From the NCBI GenBank assembly GCA_014058105.1, contig JACGCM010000715.1, positions 4,340,001 through 4,404,000 on the forward strand: DNA of 64,000 bases, in the 5' to 3' direction. The stretch comes from Kingdonia uniflora (Eukaryota > Streptophyta > Magnoliopsida > Ranunculales > Circaeasteraceae). Below, one piece after another: positions 1 through 10,509 of this stretch. The notes beneath the pieces were generated by a model, which saw nothing but the letters and a program-made list of their open reading frames with translations, had not been told where the DNA came from and ran no database searches. The position numbers and the translations under genes were made by a program. Numbering within the stretch: position 1 is the first letter of the stretch; every line of letters begins with the position of its first letter.

Positions 1-1034
<1,034 letters not shown>

Positions 1035-2000
1035 TCCAATCCATAGCCTGGAAAAAAAAATTACATACGAATTACGAACAAACTCGGATTCACTTGTATT
1101 ACTACTGTCAATAGTCTTCTCGTCTACAAGGTCAACCTTCTTAATCTCATCTTCTTCAAGCTTCGTAATCTTATCTAGCAGGCTGTTCTTTACAATTGGT
1201 TTGAAATCTTGAATCTGAACATCATTACTGCAAGCAACATATATCTTTGTCTCACGAACTTCGTTGACTCCACAGTTCACTCCACCTTCACTTTTCTCTT
1301 TGGCTTTAAGCACAGAACAATTTGGCTTCAGCTCAGATTTTACATATTAGTCGAGAGTTTGCTTAATACCAAAGTGGAAATGTGAACCTCCTCACATCGA
1401 AGACTCCCTGGCTTCTGAGTGTAATCATCTTTACCATTATTAGGTCGGTTTTGCTTTCGAGTGTTCATTGGTACAGGTGAACTTCTAGGAGAACCACTAG
1501 GTAAAACTTCATCAGATTTAAACATTTGCCCATCAGCGATACTGGCGAGCAGATTCATTCCAAGATCATCCTCGGATGGCAAAGCTACACCGGCTTCAAT
1601 TAAAGCATTGATGGAGCTCAATGAAACTTTGTGTGATTTTCCTGGCTTAGATTCACTGATGTTACTCCCCTTAACCTTAGATTTTAAAACTTCTGACAAT
1701 TTTCCAATTTCATCACCACATTCTTCAGCATTAAACCCAACCAATCCATCTTTCGCAACATTTCACTGATCTGAGTCCATGCACACATCTGCAGCCGATA
1801 AACCCTCAAGAAGTATCACTCTTTTCCTTCACATAAGAATCATCACAACTTGCACTTGCACTTCGTGCAGAACTGCGTCCAGGAACTGGAAGCTTAACAA
1901 TTAGCCTATGATTGGTTCCATGATCTACAATAGGTATATCGCAGGTTCTTTTACATGCCGATCCGGATTGTAAAACTTTACCAAATGTCGCTTTCTTGTC
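1035..2000 (-). pseudogene. SUO-like BAH/TFIIS-domain gene fragment, broken
   Basis: The minus strand encodes a piece of the low-complexity part of a plant SUO-type protein (BAH plus TFIIS N-terminal domain; the Arabidopsis protein acts in microRNA-directed silencing). Recognisable blocks in order are DHGTNHRLIVKLPVPGR and SARSASAS (about 1860-1940), SSINALIEAGVALPSEDD and GMNLLAS (about 1540-1620), GSPRSSPVP (about 1470-1500), then a Glu/Lys-rich tail. Neither the BAH nor the TFIIS domain is present, so this is only an internal fragment. It is broken by a frameshift near 1797, a stop near 1765 and another frameshift between 1313 and 1350. After about base 1035 the resemblance is lost. It is collinear in strand with the MAP kinase fragment and abuts the Harbinger element, which suggests transposon capture or a decayed duplication. 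Confidence 0.7.
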
Positions 2001-2122
2001 AACATTTCTCCTTTTTTTACATTTTTCTATCAGTTTTTACATTGTTCCAAACCACCAACAACATGATGTATTTTTTCATGTAATCTAAAATCTAACTTTG
2101 ATTAATAATTGCAGACCCACTT

Positions 2123-2989
2123 ATGGATAATGCGGGCACTCCTAATATTCATTGCGGTAGAACTGAGTGGACCCCGCCGATGGATCGTTACTTTTTGGAT
2201 CTCATGTTAGAATAAGTACATGCGGGACAAAGAAATGAAAAATCGTTTTCGAAGATTGTGTGGGCTGACATGAAAAAAAAAATGAACGAAAAGTATGAAA
2301 ATATGAATGATGATAAGGAAGTTATGAAAAATTAACATAAGAAGTTAAGAAATATCTACACGATTTTGAAGGCTCTCCTAGACCAAAATAGATTTGGATG
2401 GGATGATGAAAAACATATGGTGACATATGATAGTTACGTTTGGGATAAATATCTAAAGGTGTGTAACTTTATAATCTTTATAATTTATTATTTAAAATAA
2501 GCTACCAATTTTTTACACAACCACATGCAGGAACATCCTGAAGTTAAACCTATGTGAACTAAAACAATGCCGAACTACCACGATCTTGATGAGATTTGTA
2601 TAAAATCAACAGCAACAGGACAATATGCTCGCTCGGCTAAAGATCTGAAGTCTGAAAAGTTGAGTGATGCTAACATAACTCAAATTCAAGATTCTTCAGA
2701 TAATACAGTCATGGAAGATGACTCACCTCTTGTAAACAATGAAGTAGAAAAAACCAAGAAAAAGAAAAAACGCAAATTGCCAGAAACAACTTCAATTGTT
2801 GAAGGTAGCAAAAAAGAGAAAATGAGTTCTGGTGAAGGCATTATTGATGCTTTGAAATCAATTGAATCCGCAGTCGATGGAATGAAAAATAGAAGATCGG
2901 AGAGTCAAAAGAAACTAAATATTATTGAAGCGTTTGACTCTATTTTTGGTTTACCTAAAAGATTACGATCTTCTCGAGAATGTTTCTGA
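2123..2989 (+). pseudogene. Harbinger ORF1, Myb/SANT-like DNA-binding protein
   Basis: PIF/Harbinger elements carry a companion protein that binds terminal DNA and helps the transposase enter the nucleus. The first exon (2123-2458) begins MDNAGTPN and contains a trihelix/Myb-like stretch with W at WTPPMDRYF, then W at KIVWADM, and later FGWDDE and YVWDKYLK. A clean AAG|GT donor and GCAG acceptor bound a 72-bp intron (2459-2530) and the frame resumes with EHPEVKP. The second exon holds the typical FYPDL-like step (NYHDLDEI), a Lys-rich nuclear signal near 2755-2775, and the conserved C-terminal block ending FGLPKRLRSS. Stops interrupt exon 1 (after LMLE and after EVMKN) and one follows VKPM in exon 2. 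A TGCAG acceptor just before 2115 suggests an upstream intron. Confidence 0.75.
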
Positions 2990-3238
2990 ACCTAGCCGAA
3001 AATAAACGAAAGATATGGTTGATGTGGAAAATAAATCCTAAGAAAGACAATTAGAATTGCAACCTCTAAAATTATTTTTTGTTTATTTAGTTATTATTTA
3101 AATAAAATCACTCGGCATTGATTTGTAAGTTCATTTAAACTTTAATGTAGTATTGCATAATAAATTGGTAATATTTTTTTATTTTGTGGTTATTTACATT
3201 TTTGAATATTAATTTATACGAAGTGTAGGAAGTAAAGT

Positions 3239-3602
3239 ATGATGGACGACTATGATTCTGATGAAGAAGATATGAATGCACTGGCTGCAGCTACAGCAGT
3301 TGCGGCTTCTCATTACTACGAGAATCATATATCAAAGGAACCATGTCACAACTCAAAATTAACTGGTAAAGAATACATTGTTGAATTAGTAGACAAGCAA
3401 TCCTGTTCGGATGTATGAAAACCTTCGTATAGATAAACTTGTTTTTAAAAAGATGTGTGATATTTTAACAACGAAAGGCTCCTTGTGTGATACGAGGGGA
3501 GTTAGTGTTGATGAGCAAGTAGGAATATTCTTATATACTATTGGTCATGACGAACGCAGCAGAATAGTTCAAGAACGATATCAACATTCTGGAGAAACTG
3601 TT
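3239..3602 (+). pseudogene. Harbinger transposase, N-terminal part (HARBI1/DDE_Tnp_4)
   Basis: This is the start of the PIF/Harbinger transposase. It begins MMDDYDSDEED, runs through an Ala-rich stretch, then shows the family blocks RMYENLRIDKLVFKKMCDIL, VSVDEQVGIFLYTIGH and the helix-turn-helix region RIVQERYQHSGETV. A one-base frameshift near 3395 puts the first 50 or so codons out of frame with the rest. The reading frame stops being transposase at 3602, exactly where a Tat LTR starts. It resumes at 13482 with the next residues of the same domain. Together the two parts cover a near full-length transposase. Confidence 0.85.
3598..3602. repeat. target site duplication CTGTT, left copy
   Basis: The five bases CTGTT lie directly before the 5' LTR and recur directly after the 3' LTR at 13477-13481. 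The copy lies inside the Harbinger transposase codons, and removing one copy plus the element restores the coding order. This is the normal footprint of retroviral-type integration. Confidence 0.9.
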
Positions 3603-4300
3603 TGTGGTAGCCTACTCGCATCCTTCGACCCCCAGACACTCGAAGCCTACATCGCAACCTACTCGAATATATCGAAGCCTACTCGATCCTTAAATTAAAC
3701 TTTCCAGAGATCCCCTAAAGATGAAGCTTCAACACTAGACAGAGCCTCGAGGATAGACTAATACATCACAGCAGAAACCCTTCGGCCATATCTGCACATG
3801 GTCGAAATACGATGGGATAAGCAGCCAACTCACTAGAGAAGATGGCACATTAATTGGTCCTGCAGCTACAGTGACAGAGACATCTTCAATAAATGTTGCA
3901 GTGACAGAGCATACATGACCGGTGCCCATACTCCGCCGGGATTTTCTGACAGTAATCATGTAAGCCTGACCCACACTTGGTGACTCAGCTTCCTATGATT
4001 CTATAAATAGGAGGGATGGGAAACCAAGTGGGGGTTAGAAAAATTACCTCTAGCCCCTTGCATTTTACCTTCCATCGCCCTCTAAAGCCCAGTGTTCGAA
4101 CCTTCAAATTACTCATCAGTAATATAATCTATCTTAATAATCCACATCAGAGGTCACAGAGTGTCACATTCGGGCCTCTACACAAGCATTTATCTCTAAT
4201 TTGTTCCTACTTTAGGCCATTTACTTGTATCCCTCTGATTGAAGGTTAACCCCATGTTATAAGAGCCAACTTCCCCTCTAAAAGGAGTTAGGCCCCTACA
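3603..4300 (+). repeat. Tat1 5' LTR with promoter
   Basis: Runs from TGTGGTAGCC to GGCCCCTACA. The matching 3' copy is at 12779-13476, equal in length. Outside the first 30 or so bases, where several differences cluster, the two are very similar. A TATA box (CTATAAATAG) lies at 4001-4010 and in the same place in the 3' LTR (about 13177-13186), so transcription should begin shortly after it. Short ORFs in the LTR appear in both copies and are chance frames. Confidence 0.92.
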
Positions 4301-4320
4301 ATTGGCATCATCTGTGCCTC
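4301..4320 (+). promoter_or_regulatory. Tat1 primer binding site region
   Basis: Directly after the LTR the sequence reads ATTGGCATCATCTGTGCC. It resembles the TTTGGCGCCGTCTGTGG start seen in other Tat elements of this window (30045 and 58710) with a few changes. It is where a host tRNA 3' end would prime minus-strand DNA. I do not assign the tRNA. Confidence 0.55.
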
Positions 4321-4383
4321 CCACCCTACCAATCCCCTTGTCCCTTTGTCCTCCCTTTATTTTCAACATCCACTGTTTCTCTT

Positions 4384-5375
4384 CAATGGCAGCCACCTGC
4401 TGTTCTAATTCAACACAGGCAGGCAACTCCATTGACGGTATAACTGCCTAAATAAATAGCCTTATTATCCCAACAAGTCGTTCAAGCAGAGGAACGCCAC
4501 CAGACCCAACTAAACCAAGAGCGTGAAAACCATTGCCTGGTGCCAGAAACTGAATGGAATCGCCGCCTAGACGACAAAAATAAACAGAATAAGGAAATCG
4601 ACGAGCTGCGCAACACCGTCTGTGAGTTACAAAGATTACAGCCTCTGGAAGCTGCTCGGCCATCTCGGGTACTAGGCCCATCGCACATATCTGCCCGTGC
4701 CCGTTTAGGACTCTCACCAAACCTCGAGGTACCCCCAGTTCACACCGGTACGGAAGGCGTTCCACGTATTATTCCTCCAACCGGCTCTATCCACCTTGGG
4801 ATTCACCCCACCGAAGACTCTTCCGAATCCACCGTCCCTCCTCCAGACAACCTAGACGCCTCCCCGCTCGAGAGCGACTCGGGGAACTTAGTGCTGAATA
4901 TATACCACATGCTCGACCTCACAACCATCGAATTCCCCAGTCTTCCCTAGATCCTGAATATCTTACACAGCAGAACTTCGAGCATAAAATACAACCAATC
5001 ATTTCCGTTAGCGCGAGCCCATCCACCAACTCTTGGAGGGGCCTCAATAATCCGATTTGCTCCAAACTTTTGGCTACTGAAATACCCCCCAACTTTCATG
5101 CTCCCAAACTCAGCAAATACCGTAACATAGATCTGAAATCCCACATTCTAGAATTCCAAAATGCCTTGAGCCTCTACTCTACGGCGGACATTTACAGAAT
5201 CAATTTCAGAGCAGAACATCTATACCAGTATATTGCTGATCTTCCAAGCTACCTCGATGGGTCTTACCTCAAACCTCCATCCACCCCTACTGCAGACCCA
5301 GCCGAGGTGCACATTTACAAAATCAATTTCATCGAAGTTAATAACATAGACAGCGGACGTTCCAAAAGTAAATGA
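4384..5375 (+). pseudogene. Tat1 gag, internally deleted
   Basis: The first part (4470-4950) encodes a hydrophilic N-terminal gag region with a short coiled-coil-like segment (ENHCLVPETEWNRRLDDK, NKEIDELRN) and then a Pro-rich linker. A frame change near 4950-5070 leads to IPPNFHAPKLSKYRNIDLKS and FQNALSLYSTADIY, which match the start of the capsid-like gag domain of plant gypsy elements. The frame then jumps to a spacer that normally lies far downstream. The central capsid core (the W-F motif region) and any zinc knuckle are absent. Stops also interrupt the N-terminal part. The protein could not assemble particles, so this copy would depend on gag from another element. Confidence 0.75.
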
Positions 5376-5880
5376 AACCGCATCGAAGAATGTTACAAGC
5401 TCACCTATCAGGAGAAATTTCTCACCCTCCTGCCAGAATTAAGCCATCACCCCCGCCTCGAAGGTATTTCTTTCATCAACTGTGATACTTCACACGCTCG
5501 TTTCCCCCATTCCGATCCCTTAGTCATCATGATTAAGATCGAGAACCTTGTTCTACATACAATGCTCATAGAGAGGGAGCGCAGCTGATATCCTTTTTCT
5601 TCAAACAATTTAAACCATGAAGATAACCGATCTCATAACCTCAACCAACGTCGAATTGAAAGGTTTCAATGGCGCAACCGAAGTCGCTGTTGGTCGTATC
5701 AGCCTACCCGTCACCACAGGCCCCATTACCCTTCAAACCAGCTTCATTGTCATCGACAAGAAGTCTGAATACCTCGGTATACTTGGACGTGATTGGCTTC
5801 ACGCCATATGAGCCATACCTTCGACCTACCATCAGACCCTTCATTTCAGTACTCATGAAGGTACTTGGAATCTAAAAGGC
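5376..5880 (+). pseudogene. Tat1 aspartic protease, active site broken
   Basis: The retropepsin region is recognisable from the leader block ISFINCDTSHARFPHSD (near 5465-5515), then IMIKIENLVLHTMLI. The Asp-Ser-Gly active-site segment should follow near 5567-5580. There the frame is disturbed: a small deletion and a TGA fall on the motif itself. Downstream, FNGATEVAVGRISLPVTTGP and the flap-distal block YLGILGRDWLHAI (about 5650-5810) are intact in one frame. The family uses this enzyme as a dimer to cut the gag-pol polyprotein. This copy cannot encode it. Confidence 0.75.
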
Positions 5881-6059
5881 TCTCAATGCTTTGCCCGCTC
5901 ATGCGAGCACCCGGAGATTTATCAAACCCAGAAACTTGTCAGCTGCCCATAACAATCACTGTCTCTCTCTACCCCTCTGACTTCGACAGATACTACCTTA
6001 CCCATCGAACCTACTATTTATATCAAACTCGACGATCCTGGTCGAGGTACATTCATCAA

Positions 6060-6980
6060 AACTTTTCTCAATGAGTCAGAACGCCTCGAACTTTCAGAGT
6101 TCCTTTGAGCAAACAAAGATATATTTGCCTGGACATTTTAGGAAATGCCCGGTGTCGACCCCAACCTGGCATGCCATCGCCTCGACCTAATCCCTCATTC
6201 CTCAGCAGTAAAACAAAAGAAGCGTAACCTGGCACCACGACTTCGAGAAGTAGTAAACCTTGAAGTGGACAAGCTCATAGCCACAGGTTTCATCAGAGAA
6301 GTGAAGTACGCTGATTGGATCTCAAACATTGTGGCAGTTCCTAAGAAAAATGGAAAGATCAAAATCTGTGTCGACTTCACAGACCTCAACAAGCACACAC
6401 CAAAGGATAGTTTCCCTCTCCCGACTATTTCAGCACTCCTCGATGCTACTACTGGACACGAGCGCCTATCAATGATGGACGCGGCTTCGGGTTACAATCA
6501 GGTACCTTCTCTCCAAAGATCAACTTAAAACTTTATTTATAACAAAACAAGGCCTTTACTATTTCAATGTTATGCCCTTCGGCCTTAAAACTGCGGGAGC
6601 CACCTACCAATGCCTTGTCACAACCATGTTTAAACCTTTTTTTGGCAAGTCGGTCGAAGTCTACATCGACGACATGTTATGCAAGAGCCTTCAGAAAAAT
6701 GCTCATATCCAAGACCAGTCAAATGCCAATTTGGCGTGTCGTCCAGAAAATTCTTAGGTCACCTTATCAGTAAACGTAATATAAAGATTGAACCCACCCA
6801 TATTCGAGCCTTCATAGACATGTCTTCACCCCGAGCTAAAATAGACGCCTAAAAAGTGGCTGGCAGGATAACAGCCCTCAACCGTTTTATTTATAAATCC
6901 TCAAATTGATGTGCTTGGCTCTTTTCCCTTTTACGTAACCAGGGCATCCACAAAGCAAAAAATAAAACAATCCCAAGATT
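6060..6980 (+). pseudogene. Tat1 reverse transcriptase
   Basis: Plant gypsy RT blocks appear in order: pre-RT MPGVDPNLACHRLDLIP, fingers ATGFIREVKYADWISNIVAV, PKKNGK, CVDFTDLNKHTPKDSFPLP, then MMDAASGYNQ. After a frameshift at about 6520 come GLYYFNVMPFGLKTAGATYQ and the catalytic YIDDML box (about 6660-6680). The two Asp of the YxDD box are intact. A deletion follows: the sequence jumps from SLQKNAHIQDQ to NANL and a remnant of the GKFLGHLIS block (about 6725-6775), losing the thumb start. A stop sits in the connection region near 6852. The enzyme copies element RNA into DNA in the gag particle; this copy is dead. Confidence 0.85.
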
Positions 6981-7558
6981 AACTGGACACCCGAGTGCGA
7001 ACAAGCCTTCCTCGAACTCAAAACTTATTTTGGCCGTCCACCTATTATCAGTACCCCTATCGAAGGCGAAGCACTCTCTTTATACCTCGCGACCACAAAA
7101 ACTTCTATCAGTTCAGTGGTTATTCGACTTGATTCCAACATAAAAAAACCTGTATATTTCATCAGCAAAACTCTAACCCCCGCAGAAACTCGATATTCAA
7201 AGCTTGAGCGTTTGCTCCTCACACTTGATTATTCAGCCCGCAATCTCAAACCATATATTCAAACACACCCTATCCGTGTCATCACAAGTTACCCCCTTCG
7301 AGAAGTACTCCGTAAAAAAGTAAAATCGAGACGAGTGCAACAGTGGTCTGTATACCTTGGCGAACACGAAATTATACTCGGGAAGCAAATATCCCAGAAA
7401 GGCCAAGCAGTAGTAGACTTTCTAGCCGACTTCCTGGTCGAAGATGTCGATTGGGAAGAACACGAAGAAGACTTATCAGAAGACCAACTCAAAACAACAG
7501 ATCCCAGGGACCCTCACACTAGCTGGCGTTTAATTCACAAATGGATCTGCAGGACCTA
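6981..7558 (+). pseudogene. Tat1 RNase H (gypsy-type)
   Basis: This is the RNase H domain directly after RT. It contains PEQAFLELKTYF, ISTPIEGEALSLYLATT, SSVVIRLDS, KPVYFISKTLTPAETRYSKLE, IRVITSYPLREVL, SRRVQQWSVYLGEHEI and QAVVDFLADF. The domain removes RNA from RNA/DNA hybrids. The first part is open from about 6981 to a stop at 7557. The equivalent of the first catalytic Asp reads Ala-Thr-Thr, so the domain looks like the degenerate RNase H typical of Tat elements, which acquired a second one next door. Confidence 0.8.
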
Positions 7559-7960
7559 ATGGCTCAGGAATTGGTATTGTCTTGGTAACATCCACTAATG
7601 ACCGAATAGAAAAAACTGTCAAACTTACCCTCGAATGTTCCAATAACGAAGCAAAATATGAAGCCTTGATTCACGTCCTCGACCTTGCACTCGACCTCAC
7701 CATACCCAAACTTGCCATTTTTGTAGATTCCCAACTTGTTCAAAGACATTTTTGTAGATGACTATGCTCACTTTGTGCGACAGCGCATGGACCGGTTTTC
7801 TAAAAAATCCGCAATTACTCATTACCCTCGGGGAGAAAATAGACATGCAGATGTCCTCGCCTACATAGCTGTTATGCTCAGACAATCAGAATCTCGGACC
7901 CTCCATATCGAAGTACTCGAATGCCCAAGTATCAACCAGATGGAAGTCAATGCTATCAAT
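7530..7960 (+). pseudogene. Tat1 second, archaeal-type RNase H (aRH)
   Basis: Immediately downstream, in another frame, the sequence reads FTNGSAGPNGSGIGIV, then SNNEAKYEALIHVLDLAL and KLAIFVDSQLV, and after a frameshift HYPRGENRHADVLA. This is the second RNase H found only in the Tat clade, thought to have been acquired from plant or archaeal-like RNases. Catalytic positions seen are Asn in place of Asp at the start (FTN rather than FTD), Glu in NNEAKYEAL and Asp in VDSQLV. A frameshift near 7740 splits it. Finding it next to a decayed first RNase H supports the Tat assignment. Confidence 0.82.
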
Positions 7961-7964
7961 ACTA

Positions 7965-9255
7965 GGGGCGAGAGTCACGATCTAGATGATTGGCGAATAC
8001 CGTTCCTCCATTTCCTCAATAATGCCACCCTCCCAGATGAGCCCAAAGCCAAACGGTCGCTGTTAGAAAATTGCCGTAGATACACTGTCCGCAAAAATGA
8101 ATTACATTGCAAATCCCCAAATGGCGTCCTTCTTCGATGCATATTCCAAGCTGAAGCTTCTACAATTTTCGCTGAACTTCACGAAGGAACCTGTGGTGCT
8201 CATACTGCTGGTCGTTCTATGGCCCTTCGAGCTGTCACCTAAGGCTTATTTTGGCCAGATATACAAAAACAAGCGGCAGAATATGTAAAACACTATGACA
8301 AGTGTGAACATCTTTCTCATGAAATCTATTGCCCCTTTCAAGAAATCTATTCCAGTCAAGTTTCCTGGCCATTCAAAAGATGGGCCATCGATCTCATCGG
8401 TCCTTTCCCAAAACCCTCGGGTAGGAGAGAAAACATCCTTGCTGTAACCGATTACTTCGCCAAATGGGTCAAAACCGTACCTCTATGCTGAACTAGAGAA
8501 GAAGAAGTTATCAAATTTTTATGGTAAAACATCATCACTCGCCTCGGCTGTCCCATATGATTCGATGCGACAATGGTCTCCAATTCGTTGGCAGCAAAGT
8601 TAGAAACTTCTTCAAAAAATAGAACATCATTATCTCACACTCCACACCTTACTATCCCCAGGGCAGCGCTCAAGTCGAAGCAGTCAACAAAACCATTGTC
8701 GACGGCCTTAAGAAGAAAGTCGATGCAAAGAAAGGACGATGGGTTCAAGAGTTACAACACGTCATTTGGGCCTATCGAACAACCTCAAGAAAATCTACAA
8801 GATGCACCCCCTTCCTCCTAACATATGGTACCGAAGCTGTATTACCTACTCAATTCAAAGTACCCACACGAGACCCTAACCTCCCAGAAAAAGATAATGA
8901 GTTTGAGCTCGTATGCAATATGTTATGGATCGACGAAACCAGAGACCGAGCTACCGCCAACCTTGGCCGCTACCACACATCACTTCAAAAATCCTACAAC
9001 AAAAGAGTTCGACCATGAAGTTTTAACATTTGAGATCTAGTACTGCGACGTGCCAATCAATCCTCGAAACCTCGAAATGCTGGTAAGTTAGCCGAATCTT
9101 GGGAAGGACCTTATGTCGTATACGATAAAACAGATAAGGGTTCTTACTACTTAATGATAGAAGACGAAGAACCTTTACCGAATCCAGGGAACACAATACA
9201 GCTTGTCTCCTATAACAAGCCATATCCCCAACCTTGTACAACTGATGAAATCTAG
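7965..9255 (+). pseudogene. Tat1 integrase
   Basis: The integrase N-terminal HHCC zinc domain shows LHEGTCGAHTAGR, but the first Cys of the CxxC pair reads Tyr (HYDKC, 8294-8296). The core has the first Asp in RWAIDLIGPFP (about 8380) and TDYFAKWVKT. The region of the second Asp is out of frame after 8560. The Glu block is intact in another frame (AQVEAVNKTIVDGLKKK, about 8670-8720). The C-terminal part (WAYRTTSRKSTRCTPFLL, YGTEAV, NEFELVCNMLWIDETR, WEGPYVV) extends to a stop at about 9253. Several stops and at least two frameshifts make it inactive. It ends about 75 bases before the tandem repeats. Confidence 0.82.
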
Positions 9256-9330
9256 AAAAATTAATAAATAAGTTTTTTCCACCTATACTTCATCTCCTAG
9301 CTCTTATTGAATTTCTTGGTTTAACTTAAG

Positions 9331-10025
9331 TATCATGTTAACCTTCGACCTGACTAATACTTGGGGGTAACCTCGAGATTTTTTCAAGCTCCAAACTTTG
9401 AGCAAGCTCGGGGGGCAAGGATGGTTAAAAAATTAGGCCCTCAAGAATGCATTGGGGGCAAACAGTTACGCTTCCCTATGGCTACAGCCTTTGAAGTCCA
9501 GTCAATTTCCTAGTTTTTTCTAAGTATCACGTCAACCCTTCGACCCGATGGATACTTGGGGGCGACCTTAAAATTTACAAGTCTCCAATTTCGAGCAAAC
9601 TCGAGGGGCAATGATGGTCGAAAGACCGGACCCTCGGGGATGCATTGGGGGCAAACAAATATGCTTAAATCAAGCTTTAAGACCGTCGAAGTCCTGTCGA
9701 TTTCTTCATTTACCCCATGTATCATTTCAACCCTCGCCCCGACTGATACTTGGGGGAGACCTTGAAATTCTCAAGTTTCTAACATTCGAGCAAACTCAAG
9801 GGGCACGAATGGTCGGAAGACCGGACCCTTGGGAATGCATTGGGGGCGAACACATATTGCTTCGCTGTGGTCTAGGCCTTCGAAGTCCAGTAAATTTTCG
9901 GGTTTCCACTAGGTATCACATCCCATCGGCCCGACTGATACTCGAAGGCGACTTGGAAAATTTTCAAAATTTCAACATCGTTGTGGCTTCGGCCTTCGAT
10001 GTCCAGCATAATATACACGGATCGA
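9331..10025 (+). repeat. Tat1 post-integrase tandem repeats (4 units of about 194 bp)
   Basis: Units start at TATCAT/TATCAC at 9331, 9525, 9720 and 9914, a period of 194-195 bp. Each holds the phrase GATACTTGGGGG, then AACTCGAGGGGCA and ATGCATTGGGGGCAAAC, then AAGTCCAGT. The last unit is partial and more diverged. Tandem repeats after pol are common in Tat elements. Here they separate the end of pol from the end of the antisense gene. Confidence 0.9.
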
Positions 10026-10509
10026 TCTAAATATCCTCGAAACTCGTCAGGGTTCGATCAAACTGCAGCTATTCAAATGAAAATAGTACACGTAAATGCA
10101 ATCTACAATTCTATCAAGTGCAAAGAACAGTCAAAGCATCATCCATCAATGAAATAGTGATACAACTCAAGATCAGTCATCAGAAGTTCAATACATAAAA
10201 ACTCAACAAAATTCGCATTAATATTTCAACAATTCAAGGTCAGAGCAAGATAACACAATCAATCAGAAAATCAGGCATCAATTCAGAAGTTCAGAATCAG
10301 TATGTTTAGAATCAGTATGTTCAGATTTTACTTCAAAAAATTTAAATCAATATGTTCAACATCAACTTCAGAAGTTCAACAGTAAACAATAGCTCGAAAA
10401 ACTACCAAGTTCAGAAATCAACAAAAAACGAACACACAACATAATTCTAAATATTACAACTCAACATCATATCAGCAAAGGAAAACATGGAACCCCAACT
10501 CCAAATACC
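10026..10509. other. AT-rich spacer, no gene
   Basis: This is low-complexity, A-rich sequence with many reiterations of TTCAGAA, AATCAGTATGTTCAG and CAACTTCAGAAGTTCAAC. No frame with family resemblance was seen. On the minus strand it would be the 3' untranslated tail of the antisense gene. Confidence 0.5.

Noticed and set aside
3735..4249. Short frames inside the Tat1 LTR (also at 12872-13425)
   Set aside because: The same frames occur in both LTR copies, lack family resemblance and overlap the promoter; they are chance frames.
9331..10025. CRISPR-like regular repeats
   Set aside because: Units are about 194 bp, directly adjacent with no unique spacers, in a plant retrotransposon.
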